DNA from: Kitasatospora herbaricolor
GTDB taxonomy: Bacteria; Actinomycetota; Actinomycetes; Streptomycetales; Streptomycetaceae
Length of the DNA: 64,000 nucleotides
Reading direction: 5' to 3'
Assembly: GCF_030813695.1 (NCBI RefSeq)
Contig: NZ_JAUSVA010000002.1
Span: 8,827,501-8,891,500, forward strand
Shown: piece after piece, positions 43,434 to 52,731 of the stretch
Position numbering within the stretch: the first letter of the stretch is position 1
Layout of the letters: every line of letters starts with the position of its first letter
Program-made: the position numbers and the translations under genes
Notes under the pieces: generated by a model
What the model was told of the DNA's origin: nothing
Databases searched by the model: none
Seen by the model: the letters and a program-made list of their open reading frames with translations, nothing else

Positions 43434-43901
43434 TCAGAGGAATTCGCCGTCGGCCGGGATGATGTGGACGGCGGCCTCCTCCGCGGAGGCGGCCGCGCCG
43501 TCGATGCCCACATCCTCGGCGAAGGTGGTGGGATTGCGCCCCGAGGGGGCGGTCAGCCGGCCCGAGCGGGTGGCTCCGACCTCGCCGTCCCGCGGTTCCC
43601 CGTCGGTGTCGGAGACGTCGCCGATCCCGTCCCCGACGTCGGCCGTAAGGTCCAGGGCCGGGTCCGGGAGCTCCTCGGACAGGCGCTGGGCCAGGCTCTC
43701 CCCGGCCCGTTGCTCCTCCGCCGTCGTACCGACGCGGTCGACCGCGAGCGCGCGTTCCGGTGGCGACCAGCCCTCGTCGTACGGGTCGGCCTCCCGCCCG
43801 GTGAGCGTGTCCTGGGCGTCCAGGATGCCGCTGTCGTCGACGATCTCGCCGCCGTCGGGCTGGTAGACGTCGTCGCCCCTCGCGCTGTCCGTCGCTGCCA
43901 T
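43434..43901 (-). CDS. DUF5709 family protein
   Basis: This is a 155-residue acidic soluble protein. The family pattern is clear: DDVYQPDGGEIVDDSGILDA, QDTLTGREADPYDEGWSPPE, ERALAVDRVGTTAEEQ, GESLAQRLSEELPDP and a C-terminal GLT-like APSGRNPTTFAEDVG. AAGGGA lies upstream of the ATG at 43901. The function of the family is unknown; it is common in streptomycete genomes, often near stress-related genes. It is transcribed away from the secreted protease gene. Confidence 0.82.
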   Translation of the reverse strand: MAATDSARGDDVYQPDGGEIVDDSGILDAQDTLTGREADPYDEGWSPPERALAVDRVGTTAEEQRAGESLAQRLSEELPDPALDLTADVGDGIGDVSDTDGEPRDGEVGATRSGRLTAPSGRNPTTFAEDVGIDGAAASAEEAAVHIIPADGEFL

Positions 43902-44575
43902 GGCGTGCGTCCCTTCGTGCGAAACCCCCTGTGCGCTCCCGCGTGCCGGATCGGGGTGGACCGACCGCCGGGTCCCGTCCCCCGCGGTCGCGGGCCCGGT
44001 GGTCACCGGGATGTCCGCCGCACCGTGCGGGGCGGGCGCCACGGCGCCCACGTTCAAGGTTAGGCCGGTCGGTCCGGGCGGGCGCTCGCGGAGACTCGTC
44101 CCGCCCGGCGCCGGAGGCGGCGAACAGGGTTCGCGGCCGGCCGGGCGACGGGGCCGCGCCCGGCCGTCGGGCACCCGTCCGGCGGTCGTCCGCGGTGACC
44201 GGCCGCTCCTGCGGGGGCGCCCGGCCGGGGGGCGGGAGCGAGCACCGGGAGCGAGCACCGGGGACGGCCGTACGGGGGAACCGGCGGCGATCGGCGGCCC
44301 CGGCCCGGGCGCGGGCTTTCGTCCGGGGGAGTCCCTTTCCCGTCAAAAAGCCGGCCCGGGCGGCGGCCCGGACCCGAGGCCGGGCCGGTGGGCGCACGGG
44401 TGTGGTGAGGGGCGATGCCAGGGGCTCCCGGTGCTCTCCGAAGCCCGGGGGCAGGGGAATTCGGCCGCGAGTTCGGTCCGCATGGTTGACCTCTTTGAAG
44501 TGGTCATGGCAGTTTCATGCGGGCGTGGGCGTGCGCAACCGGTCGGACGCCCCGTCATCCCCCACAAGGAGAGCC
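43902..44575. other. Long divergent intergenic region before the secreted protease
   Basis: This 674-bp region separates the DUF5709 and protease genes. It contains a 13-bp tandem duplication (GGGAGCGAGCACC, about 44234-44259). Close to the protease it has TTGACC at 44486-44491, within the dyad TGACC-N10-GGTCA (44487-44506), a possible promoter or operator. No additional gene is convincing. Confidence 0.35.
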
Positions 44576-46120
44576 ATGTTCAAGAGACTTGCCGCCGCAT
44601 TCGGCGCGGCGGCGATCGTCGCGGGCATCCTGACCTCTGCCGCCACCCCGGCGCAGGCGGCGGCCCAGGCAGGCGACCTGACGTCCACCATCGCGCTGAG
44701 CAACTGCTCGGCCTCGCTGGTGCGTTACCCCGCATCGGTGGACACCGACCGGGCGCTGATGCTCACCAACGGGCACTGCCTGCCGACGATGCCCTCCGCC
44801 GGCCAGGTCATCCAGAACACCAGCGCCAGCCGCAGCGGCACGCTGCTCAGCCCCTCCGGCGCCTCGCTCGGCACCGTCCAGGCGGACAAGGTCCTCTACG
44901 CGACCATGACGGGCACCGACGTCGCCCTGTACCAACTGACCGACACCTACGGGTCGATCACCACCAAGTACGCCACCACGGCGCTGACGATCAGTGACAC
45001 CCACCCGGTCGACGGCTCCTCGATGTTCATACCGTCGTCCTACTGGAAGCAGACCTGGAACTGCTCCGTCAACGGGTTCGTCGGCACGCTGCGCGAGGAC
45101 GAGTGGACCTGGCACGACTCGATCCGCTACAGCACCGGGTGCAACACCACCCACGGCACCTCCGGTTCGCCGATCGTCGACGCCACCAGCAAGCGGGTCG
45201 TCGGCATCAACAACACCGGCAACGACGACGGCGCCATGTGCACGCTGAACAACCCGTGCGAGGTGGCCGCCGACGGCACCACCACGGTGACCAAGGGCCA
45301 GAGCTACGGCCAGGAGGTCTACTGGTTCACCACCTGCCTCGGGGCGGGCCGCGTCATCGACCTCAACGTCAGCGGCTGCCTGCTCACCAAGCCGGCCGGC
45401 GCCGCGGTCTCGGTGACCAACCCGGGCAACCAGAGCACCGCGGTGAACGGCACCGCCAACCTGCAGATCGCGGCCTCCGGCGGCACCGCGCCGCTGACCT
45501 TCACCGCGACCGGGCTGCCGACCGGGCTGTCGATCAGCTCCACCGGCAAGATCACCGGTACCGCCACCACGGCCGGCACCTACAACGTCACGGTGACCGC
45601 CAAGGACGCGGCCAACAAGACCGGTTCGACCTCCTTCACCTGGACGGTGAGCACGGGCGGCGGCAGCTGCACCCCGGCCCAGCTGCTCGGCAACGCCGGC
45701 TTCGAGACCGGCACCGCCGCCCCCTGGACCACCACCAGCGGCGTCGTCGACAACAGCTCCGGCCAGGCCGCCCACGGCGGCAGCTGGAAGGCGTGGCTGA
45801 ACGGCTACGGCTCCACCCACACCGACAGCGCCGCGCAGACCGTCACCATCCCGGCCGGCTGCAAGGCGACCCTGAGCTTCTACCTGCACATCGACACCGC
45901 CGAGACCGGCAGCACCGCCTACGACAAGCTCGCGGTGACCGTCAACGGCACGGCCCTCACCACCTACTCCAACGCCAACGCCGCGGCCGGCTACCAGCTG
46001 CGCACCTTCGACCTCTCGGCCTACGCCGGCCAGAGCGTCACCCTGAAGTTCAACGGCACCGAGGACTCCTCGCTGCAGACGAGCTTCGTGATCGACGACA
46101 CCTCCATCACCACCAGCTGA
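44576..46120 (+). CDS. Secreted trypsin-like serine protease with Ig-like and C-terminal beta domains
   Basis: This is a 514-residue exported protease. A Sec signal peptide (AAAFGAAAIVAGILTSAATP, likely cut after AQA) leads into a chymotrypsin-fold domain with His67 (LTNGHC), Asp115 (GTDVALYQL) and Ser196 (GTSGSPIV). The order fits family S1. Next comes a putative Ig/He_PIG-type repeat (about 280-360, LTFTATGLPTGLSISSTGKI) and a C-terminal beta-sandwich module (about 365-514, beginning NAGFETG) like those that bind substrates or protein surfaces. AAGGAGA precedes the ATG at 44576. It has its own terminator at 46152-46188. Confidence 0.88.
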   Translation: MFKRLAAAFGAAAIVAGILTSAATPAQAAAQAGDLTSTIALSNCSASLVRYPASVDTDRALMLTNGHCLPTMPSAGQVIQNTSASRSGTLLSPSGASLGTVQADKVLYATMTGTDVALYQLTDTYGSITTKYATTALTISDTHPVDGSSMFIPSSYWKQTWNCSVNGFVGTLREDEWTWHDSIRYSTGCNTTHGTSGSPIVDATSKRVVGINNTGNDDGAMCTLNNPCEVAADGTTTVTKGQSYGQEVYWFTTCLGAGRVIDLNVSGCLLTKPAGAAVSVTNPGNQSTAVNGTANLQIAASGGTAPLTFTATGLPTGLSISSTGKITGTATTAGTYNVTVTAKDAANKTGSTSFTWTVSTGGGSCTPAQLLGNAGFETGTAAPWTTTSGVVDNSSGQAAHGGSWKAWLNGYGSTHTDSAAQTVTIPAGCKATLSFYLHIDTAETGSTAYDKLAVTVNGTALTTYSNANAAAGYQLRTFDLSAYAGQSVTLKFNGTEDSSLQTSFVIDDTSITTS

Positions 46121-46151
46121 CACCCGGGCCGGCAACGGCCGGGGAGCGCAA

Positions 46152-46188
46152 GCCGAGGCCGCCCGGAGCCACTCCGGGCGGCCTCGGC
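46152..46188 (+). terminator. Hairpin terminator after the secreted protease
   Basis: Perfect 17-bp arms (46152-46168 and 46172-46188) with a 3-nt loop lie 31 bp after the stop codon, before the convergent ligase gene. Confidence 0.8.
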
Positions 46189-46324
46189 GCACACGCCGGC
46201 CGCCCCACGCCGGCCGGGCACCGCGGCCCGGGATCGGGCGTCACGGGCCCCGGGCCGGCCCACCGTGCCCACGCCCGCCGGCCCACGGACCGCGCCGGTG
46301 CGGACCGGTGGGCCGGCCGCGGGA

Positions 46325-47872
46325 TCAGCCGCCCAGGCCGCCGGCCTCGGCGATGGCCCGGACGGTGGCGACGGTGTCCGCCTCGGCGGCCGGCTTGTCC
46401 TCGCGGTAGCGCACCACCCGGGCGAAGCGCAGGGCCAGCCCGGCGGGGTAGCGGGAGCTGCGCTGCAGCCCGTCGAAGGCGATCTCCACCACCAGCTCGG
46501 GGCGCACCCGGACGGTGTAGGAGTCCCGCTCGACCTCCCGCGCCAGCAGTTGGGCGGTCTGCCAGGCCAGCAACTCGTCCGTGAGGCCCTTGAAGGTCTT
46601 GCCGAGCATCACCCACGGCCCGGGCCCGGGCCCGTCGCCGGCCCGGGCGCCCAGGTGCAGATTGCTGAGGAAGCCCCGGCGGCGTCCGCTGCCCCACTCC
46701 GCCGCCAGGACCACCAGGTCCAGGGTGTGGTGCGGTTTGACCTTGATCCACCCGGCCCCGCGCCGGCCGGCCGCGTACGGCGCCTCCCGGTCCTTGACCA
46801 GGACGCCCTCATGACCCCGCGCCAGCACCCGGCGGAAGAACGCCCCGGCCGTCGCCGGGTCGTCCGTCTCGACGGCCGGCACCCGCAGCGCCTCCGGGAC
46901 GGCGCCGGCCAGCGCCGACCAGCGCTGGTGGGCCGGCCGGTCGACCAGGTCCTCGCCGTCCAGGTGCAGCAGATCGAAGAAGAAGGCGTGCAGCGGCACC
47001 TCGGCCCGCAGCCGCGTCGGATCCTGCCGGGAGGCCGTCCGGGCGGCGGTCACCTGGAAGGGGCGCGGCCGCCCGTCGGGCGCCAGCGCGATCGCCTCGC
47101 CGTCCAGGACGGCGCTGCGCACCGGTAGCGACCTGGCCGCCTCGACCACCTCGGGGAGTCGGCCGGTGATCTCGTCGAGCCCCCGGGTGAACACCGCGAC
47201 CTCGTCGCCGTCCCGGTGCACCTGGATCCGGATGCCGTCGAGCTTCCACTCCAGCCCGGCCGGGCCGGTCCGCTCCAGCGCGGCGGCGACGTCGGGGGCG
47301 GAGGCGGCCAGCATCGGCCGGACCGGGCGGCCCACTTCGAGCCGGAAGGCCGCCAGCGCGGGGACCCCGCCGCTCAGCGCGGCCTCCGCGACGGCGCGGG
47401 CGGAACCGCGGAACATCAGCGCCCGCCGGACGGCCGCGCCGGGTACGCCGGCGGCCCGGGCGACGGCGTCCGCCATCACCGCGTCCAGGGCGCCCTGCCG
47501 CAGCTCACCCGCCAGCACCGCCCGCAGGAAGTCCTGCTCCTCCTCGGTGGCGCGGCCGAACAATTCGTCCAGCAGCCGGCGGCGTTCGGCCCGGGAACCC
47601 GGCCCCTGCACGGCGGCCAGCCGGAGCAGTGTCCGTTCGGTCTCCAGGACGCCGAGGGTGGCCTCGGCCGCGGCGGCCGGGAGTTCGCGCAGCGCCGCCG
47701 GGCCGACCCCGATCCGCATCCGCTGCGACTCGCCGGAGAGCAGCGCGACGGCGGCCGGCACCTCCTCGGGCGCCAGCGCGCGCAGGCACTCGGCCAGCAG
47801 GGTGATCTTGGCGGTACGGGCCGGCTCGGCGGCCATGTCCCGCGAGGTGCGGGCGAGATGCCGGAGCAGCAT
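46325..47872 (-). CDS. lig: ATP-dependent DNA ligase
   Basis: This is a 515-residue ATP-dependent DNA ligase. An N-terminal helical DNA-binding domain (about 1-190, TAKITLLAECLRAL, EEQDFLRAVLAGELRQGAL) precedes the nucleotidyltransferase core with LEWKLDGIRIQVHRDG, where Lys210 is the AMP acceptor. Later motifs are VAVFTRGLDEITGRLPEV, VLDGEAIAL, EGVLVKDREAPYAAGRRG and WIKVKPHHTLDLVVLAAEWG. GAGGAG precedes the ATG at 47872. Streptomycetes carry such enzymes beside the essential NAD-dependent LigA, probably for repair. There is no Ku gene nearby. Confidence 0.92.
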   Translation of the reverse strand: MLLRHLARTSRDMAAEPARTAKITLLAECLRALAPEEVPAAVALLSGESQRMRIGVGPAALRELPAAAAEATLGVLETERTLLRLAAVQGPGSRAERRRLLDELFGRATEEEQDFLRAVLAGELRQGALDAVMADAVARAAGVPGAAVRRALMFRGSARAVAEAALSGGVPALAAFRLEVGRPVRPMLAASAPDVAAALERTGPAGLEWKLDGIRIQVHRDGDEVAVFTRGLDEITGRLPEVVEAARSLPVRSAVLDGEAIALAPDGRPRPFQVTAARTASRQDPTRLRAEVPLHAFFFDLLHLDGEDLVDRPAHQRWSALAGAVPEALRVPAVETDDPATAGAFFRRVLARGHEGVLVKDREAPYAAGRRGAGWIKVKPHHTLDLVVLAAEWGSGRRRGFLSNLHLGARAGDGPGPGPWVMLGKTFKGLTDELLAWQTAQLLAREVERDSYTVRVRPELVVEIAFDGLQRSSRYPAGLALRFARVVRYREDKPAAEADTVATVRAIAEAGGLGG

Positions 47873-47998
47873 GCGGGCTCCTCGGTCCGGGCGGAGATCT
47901 CCGTCCAGCATGGCCCCGCCGCGGGGGCTCCGGCCCGGCGAACGCGCCGGGGCGGCCGGTGCGGGCCCTGGAGGAACCCCGGCCGGCCCGGCGCCGGG

Positions 47999-48211
47999 TC
48001 AGCCCTGGAGGGTGCCCTGGCCGGCGACCGTGCTGCCGTCGGCGACGACGGCCCGGGTGTCCTCGGTGACGGTGTCCAGGACGCTGGTGGCGGGCTGCGT
48101 GCCGGTGCCGACGCCCTGCTCGGGCGTCCCGGCGTGCGCGCTGGGGGCGAGGAGGGAGCCGAGGACTCCGGCGGCCAGGGACGCGACGGCGAGCATGCTG
48201 CGCTTCTTCAT
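47999..48211 (-). CDS. Small secreted protein (70 aa)
   Basis: The N-terminus MKKRSMLAVASLAAGVLGSL followed by LAPSAHA is a classic signal peptide, leaving a mature peptide of about 43 residues rich in Thr, Val and Gly with no cysteine. The ATG at 48211 is preferred to the GTG at 48232 because it begins directly with the basic n-region. I do not recognise a family. It is on the same strand as, and downstream of, the lipoprotein gene at 48289. Confidence 0.6.
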   Translation of the reverse strand: MKKRSMLAVASLAAGVLGSLLAPSAHAGTPEQGVGTGTQPATSVLDTVTEDTRAVVADGSTVAGQGTLQG

Positions 48212-48288
48212 GCCGTGTCCAACGACGGGCACCGGCGGAGGTCACGGCCCGCCGGGGGCGCCCCGGATCCCGCGCGCGCCGGGGCGGC

Positions 48289-48897
48289 TCAGTAGCGCTG
48301 GGCCTTGGCGACCCGGGGGGTGGTGGCCGTCCCGCTGTCGCTGCCGCCGAAGGCCACCGGTGAGGCCTTGGCCCCGGGCTGGAGGTCCGTCGCGCCGACC
48401 ACGGTGGTGTCGACGACGGTCCCGGAGGCGTCCACGAAGTCGACCTGGACGGCGTACGAGGCCGCCGAGGAGGTGCTGTTGGTGATCGTCACCACGGCGG
48501 CGCGGTGGCCGCCGGACTGGGCGACCGGAACGCCCGTCAGGGTGACGTCGGACACCGCGTTCCCGGTGCCGGTCACGCCGGCCAGCGCGGCCGAGGCGGA
48601 GGCGTTGGCGCGGGAGACCTCGGCGGAGACCGAGGACTGGAAGGCGGAGGCCTGGACGGAGGCCGCCGAGGCGAGCGCGGAGGCCGAGGAGAGCAGCGCC
48701 GAGGGCAGCAACGAGGACGGCGGTGTGCCCTGCACGGTGGGGCGGCCCGGCGAGCTGCTCGCGGTGGTGCCGTCGGAGCTGCTGCCGCAGGCCGCCACGG
48801 TGGTGGCGGTGACCGCCAGCAGGGCCGTCGCCGCGGCGATCCGCAGCGGGTGCAGCCGGTGGGTTCGGAGGGTCGTGCGGCCGCCGGTGTTCGTCAC
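48289..48897 (-). CDS. Putative lipoprotein with FxLYD-like domain
   Basis: This is a 202-residue exported protein. The signal peptide ends in TATTVAAC, a plausible lipobox. A low-complexity Ser/Ala-rich stretch follows, then a beta domain (VTLTGVPVAQSGGHRAAVVT, YAVQVDFVDASGTVVDTTVV) resembling FxLYD/DUF4352-type domains found on actinomycete lipoproteins. The GTG at 48897 has CAGGAG upstream. Its function is unknown; a surface or ligand-binding role is suggested only by its location. Confidence 0.65.
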   Translation of the reverse strand: MTNTGGRTTLRTHRLHPLRIAAATALLAVTATTVAACGSSSDGTTASSSPGRPTVQGTPPSSLLPSALLSSASALASAASVQASAFQSSVSAEVSRANASASAALAGVTGTGNAVSDVTLTGVPVAQSGGHRAAVVTITNSTSSAASYAVQVDFVDASGTVVDTTVVGATDLQPGAKASPVAFGGSDSGTATTPRVAKAQRY

Positions 48898-49039
48898 GTG
48901 GGCGCTCCTGAGTCGCGTCGGGTCGATCGCGGCGGGCCGACTGCTCGCCCCCGCTCGCCCCAGGCTGCAACCGATCGCGGGGCGCCGCGCGGTCGTCTCG
49001 GCCGTCCGGGTGGTGGTGACCCCTGGCAGGAGATGTACT

Positions 49040-49092
49040 CATTTCCCGTAGTTTTCGGCAGTTTCCGGGTTTTTCCGTTTTACCCGAATAGC
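49040..49092 (+). promoter_or_regulatory. AT-rich, T-tract promoter-like region before the baeRF3-like gene
   Basis: GTTTTCGG (49051-49058) and GTTTCCGG (49061-49068) are 10 bp apart in an AT-rich island. A short CGGGT ... ACCCG dyad follows. It probably contains the promoter, but no standard -35/-10 pair can be assigned. Confidence 0.35.
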
Positions 49093-49147
49093 GACAGCCG
49101 GTTCAGGGGAGGAGTGCCAAGGACATTCCTGACACGAAGGGCGCCTC

Positions 49148-50248
49148 ATGCACTCTGCCGAGCTCACGCCGTCCGTCCTCGCCGAGCTCCGCCGGCCGCG
49201 CCGCTACCCGGCGGTCTCGGTGGTCATGCCCACGCACCGCAGCGAGCCCGACAACGCCCAGGACCCGGTGCGCCTGCGCAACCTGGTCGCGGAGGCGAAG
49301 AGCCGTCTGCAGGCCGACGAGGCGGTCTCCCGGGCCGACCGGCTGGACCTGGTCCAGCAGCTCGACCAGGCGGTCGCCGAGGTCGACCTGGTGCACGCCG
49401 AGGACGGCCTGCTGATCTTCGCCGCTCCCGGCGAGCACCAGGTCTGGTCGCTCCCGCGGGCGGTGCCCGAGCGGGTGGTGTTCTCCGAGACCTTCCTGAC
49501 CCGCAACCTGGTCGCCGCCCAGGCCGCCGCCGCGCCCTTCTGGGTGCTCACCGTCTCCGCCGAGCGCGCGGCGCTGTTCGGCGGCGCCGGCCCGCGGCTG
49601 GCCGAGGCCGTCGACCGCGGATTCCCGGTGGAGCTGCAGCCGGACCTGCCGGACGTCGAGCGCAAGGAGCGGATCGGCGACGTGCCGAGCACCTTCCGGG
49701 ACGAGCAGACCCGGCACTACCTGCGCGAGGCGGACACCACGCTCGCGGCCGTTCTGGAGGCCGACCCGCGCCCGCTCTACGTGCTGGGCGAGGCGGCCGC
49801 CCTCGCCGTGCTGGAGGAGATCGGGACGGCGGCCAAGACCGCCGTGGCCCAGGTGCCCAGAGGCGGGCTCGGCCGGGCCTCGGTGGCGGCGGTGCGCGAG
49901 GCGGTGGCCGGGGCGATCAAGGACCAGGCGGCCCGCGCGGTCGTCCAGGCCAAGGAGCGGCTCGACCAGGCGCTGGGCGTCAAGGCGCTGGCGGCGGGCA
50001 TCGACGAGGTGTGGCAGAGCGTGGCCGAGGGCCGGGCCGCGCTGGTGGTGCTGGAGGAGGACTACTGGGAGCCGGTGCGGGTCACCGACAACCACCTCGT
50101 CCCGGCGCCCGCGGGCGAGCCGGACGTGCGCGACGACATGGTCGACGAGATCGTCGAGCGGGCCCTGGACACCGGCGCCCAGGTGGAGTTCGTGCCCACC
50201 GGGGAGCTGGCCGGTCAGGGCCGGATCGCGGCCGTCCTGCGCTACTGA
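49148..50248 (+). CDS. baeRF3-like protein (release-factor-related family)
   Basis: This is a 366-residue soluble protein. The N-terminal RYPAVSVVMPTHRSEPDNAQ, followed by PVRLRNLVAEAKSRLQADEA, and the central FWVLTVSAERAALFGG match the bacterial archaeo-eukaryotic release-factor family 3. The C-terminal half includes a helical ALGVKALAAGIDEVWQSVAE and YWEPVRVTDNHLVP. Some members have been mislabelled chemotaxis proteins. AAGGG precedes the ATG at 49148. The family is predicted to act near ribosomes or translation stress, but this is not experimentally settled. Confidence 0.75.
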   Translation: MHSAELTPSVLAELRRPRRYPAVSVVMPTHRSEPDNAQDPVRLRNLVAEAKSRLQADEAVSRADRLDLVQQLDQAVAEVDLVHAEDGLLIFAAPGEHQVWSLPRAVPERVVFSETFLTRNLVAAQAAAAPFWVLTVSAERAALFGGAGPRLAEAVDRGFPVELQPDLPDVERKERIGDVPSTFRDEQTRHYLREADTTLAAVLEADPRPLYVLGEAAALAVLEEIGTAAKTAVAQVPRGGLGRASVAAVREAVAGAIKDQAARAVVQAKERLDQALGVKALAAGIDEVWQSVAEGRAALVVLEEDYWEPVRVTDNHLVPAPAGEPDVRDDMVDEIVERALDTGAQVEFVPTGELAGQGRIAAVLRY

Positions 50249-50566
50249 GCCACCGCGCGCGAGCGGCGCGGCCGCGGAGCGGGGCTCGTGCCCCGCCGGC
50301 GGGTGCGCCGCTCCGGCGTGCCGGGCGGCCGACGTGTCGTCACGGACGGGGACGGAGGCGGCGAAAACCGCCCGCCCTGGTGGTGCACCGTGCTGCCCAG
50401 GCGTACGGGCGGCCGTGGCGGGCGCCCGTGCGGCCCGCACGGGGTGCCGGGCGGACCTACCGGCCCGACGATCTTCACCGGATGTGTACGGGAGGACTCG
50501 GCACGACCTTGCTACTCTCCGGTAACCTGGCGCCTTCCGCTTCGGAACGGCCCCCGGAGGTACCCC
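50249..50566. other. Intergenic region before the DoxX-like gene
   Basis: No convincing gene is visible. Just before the next gene, CTTGCTACTCTCCGGTAACC has promoter-like A/T richness. No operator or hairpin stands out. Confidence 0.35.
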
Positions 50567-50947
50567 GTGTCATCGCCCCGTTCGTCCGCCGGCCGGGCCG
50601 CGCGCCCGCTGGCAGCGCTGCTCCTGCTGGCCGGTGCGGCCCACTTCGCCCGGCCGAAGACCTTCGACGCCCTCGTCCCCCGCTCGCTGCCCGGCGGGCC
50701 CCGGGCCTGGACCTACGCGAGCGGCGTCGCGGAGCTGGCGATCGGGACGGCCGTCGCCGTGCCGCGCACCCGGAGGATCGGCGGGCTCGCCGCGGCCGGT
50801 CTCTTCGTGGCCGTCCTGCCCGGCAACGTGAAGATGGCGGTCGACTGGCGCCGCCGCCCCACCCCGTACCGGCAGGGGGCCTGGGCCCGGGTGCCGCTGC
50901 AGATCCCGCTGGTCTGGTGGGCCCTGCGGGTCGGCCGGAAGGCCTGA
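50567..50947 (+). CDS. DoxX-like small membrane protein
   Basis: This is a 126-residue protein with about three to four hydrophobic segments (AALLLLAGAAHFARPKTF, LAIGTAVAVP and GLAAAGLFVAVLPGNVKMAV). The AGxxHFxxP and PGNxKMAxDW patterns match the DoxX/DoxD-like family of small membrane proteins. GGAGG precedes the GTG at 50567 at proper spacing. The function of the family is uncertain; some members are tied to thiol or oxidative stress. It appears monocistronic. Confidence 0.75.
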   Translation: MSSPRSSAGRAARPLAALLLLAGAAHFARPKTFDALVPRSLPGGPRAWTYASGVAELAIGTAVAVPRTRRIGGLAAAGLFVAVLPGNVKMAVDWRRRPTPYRQGAWARVPLQIPLVWWALRVGRKA

Positions 50948-51189
50948 CCCCGGCGGCTGGACGTCCCGCCCGCCGTCCGGAGCAGAGCCGGTCGACGGGC
51001 GGGCCGTGGGCACTACGGTGGCCCGCGGCCACCGGCGCGGGCAGCGGCGCGCGGGCGGCGCGGCGCAGCACGGACCGGGCGTACGCGCGGGCGTACGACT
51101 GCACCCCCTGGCCGGCCCCGACCGCACCCCGATGCCGCACCCCCCGTACCGCACCCCCGGCCGGCCGGCCGGCCGGGACGGTGCAGGGG

Positions 51190-52731
51190 TCAGAGCGTCG
51201 CGGAGCCCTGCGGCCTGCTGCGGGACGCGAGGCCGCCGGGGACGGGCGCCGCAACCGTCCAGTCCGGGTGGCCCGGCATCGGCGGGGTGCGGGTGCCGTA
51301 GAGCCATTCCGTCAGGAACCCGCTCAGGTCCTGGCCGGCCACCTCGCCGGCGGTCGCGACGAAGTCGCCGGTGGAGGCTACCCCGTGCCGGTACCGGGCC
51401 AGGAACGTCCGCTCGATCCGGTCGAAGACCGCCGCACCGACCTTCTCCCGCAGGGCGAACAGGACCAGCACCCCGCCGGCGTAGCGCTGGCTGTCGAAGA
51501 GGCCGGTCCGGGTGGGGGCCGCGACCGGTCCGGAGTCGAGCCGCCACTGGTCGCCCTGCGCGTAGACCTGGCGCAGGGCGGCCTCCAGCGAGGTGAGGCC
51601 GAGGCCGTCCGGCCAGCCCCGCTCGTAGCGGTACAGCATGCCGTAGTAGTCGGCGTGACCCTCGTTCAGCCAGAGGTCGGCCCAGGTCCGGGGCGAGACG
51701 CTGTCGCCGAACCAGGAGTGCACCAGCTCGTGCATCATGTGCGCCCCGATCCGGGGCTCCGGGTGGGTCAGGAATCCGGGCTTGTAGAGCGTCAGGGTCT
51801 GGGTCTCCAGACCGGTGAACCCGAACGCCGCCGGGTCGTCGGTGTCCACCGGCAGCAGCCCGTAGGCCTCGAAGGGATACGCCCCGAGGTGCCGTTCGGC
51901 CCAGGCCAGCTGAGCCGCCGTGAGGTCCAGCGCGGGCCCGAGCGCGGCCGCCCGGCCCACCGGCACGACGTCGCGCAGCCGCGGGCCGCCGGGCAGCGGG
52001 CGCTCCCGCACCAGGTAGTCGCCGACCGCGACCTGGACCAGCTCGGCGGCGGTCGGGTCGCGCATCACGTAGCTGCGGGTGGTGCGGCCGCCGTGCTCCT
52101 CGGTGTCGGTGAGGGTGCCGCCGGCCACCCCCAGCAGGCGGCTCGGCGCCGTCACCCGGACGGTGTACGCGGCCTTGTCGCTCGGGTGGTCGTTGCACGG
52201 GAAGACCGTGTGCGCGCTGTTCGGCTGCCCCGCCAGGGCGAACCCGTCGGTGGTCGGGACCCAGCCGCTGTGCGGGAGCGGCGCCCGCGGGTCGGCGGAG
52301 TACGCGACGCTGACCGTCAGGCCCGACCCGCGCCGGACGGTGGCCGCCGGGGTGACCCGCAGCTTCTCGTCGTGCAGGGCGAAGGCCGCGGGCCGCCCGT
52401 CGACCCGCACCCCGTGCACCGACAGGCCCAGCGCGTCGAGTTCGAACCACGGCAGGTCCGCGGTGCTGCGCGCGGTCATCTCCGCGACGGCGTCGACGGT
52501 CCGGCTGTCCTCCCGGTAGTCGAAGGCGAGGTGGTAGGCGAGCGCGTCGTACCCCGCGTTGCCGAGACCCGGGAAGACCGGGTCGCCGGGGGTGGCGGGC
52601 GCGGCGGCCCGGAAGAGGTCCGGGGCCCGGCCCGGGGCCGGGCCGGCTCCGTCCCGGTGGACGGTGGTGGCACCCGTGACGGCGAGGGCGGCGGCGAGGC
52701 CGGTCCGTGCGACGAGCAGTGCGATCATCAA
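51190..52731 (-). CDS. Secreted M1 family metallopeptidase
   Basis: This is a 513-residue zinc aminopeptidase of family M1. A short hydrophobic N-terminus (LLVARTGLAAALAVTGAT) is a probable signal peptide. The substrate-recognition loop reads GFTGLETQT in place of GAMEN, as in related bacterial M1 enzymes. The zinc site is His334 and His338 in HELVHSW plus Glu357 in LWLNEGHADY, with Glu335 as general base. The C-terminal catalytic Tyr candidate lies in RYAGGVLVLFAL. Two ATGs are adjacent (52731 and 52728). It is slightly short relative to full-length M1 peptidases, lacking the long C-terminal helical domain. Confidence 0.9.
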   Translation of the reverse strand: MMIALLVARTGLAAALAVTGATTVHRDGAGPAPGRAPDLFRAAAPATPGDPVFPGLGNAGYDALAYHLAFDYREDSRTVDAVAEMTARSTADLPWFELDALGLSVHGVRVDGRPAAFALHDEKLRVTPAATVRRGSGLTVSVAYSADPRAPLPHSGWVPTTDGFALAGQPNSAHTVFPCNDHPSDKAAYTVRVTAPSRLLGVAGGTLTDTEEHGGRTTRSYVMRDPTAAELVQVAVGDYLVRERPLPGGPRLRDVVPVGRAAALGPALDLTAAQLAWAERHLGAYPFEAYGLLPVDTDDPAAFGFTGLETQTLTLYKPGFLTHPEPRIGAHMMHELVHSWFGDSVSPRTWADLWLNEGHADYYGMLYRYERGWPDGLGLTSLEAALRQVYAQGDQWRLDSGPVAAPTRTGLFDSQRYAGGVLVLFALREKVGAAVFDRIERTFLARYRHGVASTGDFVATAGEVAGQDLSGFLTEWLYGTRTPPMPGHPDWTVAAPVPGGLASRSRPQGSATL

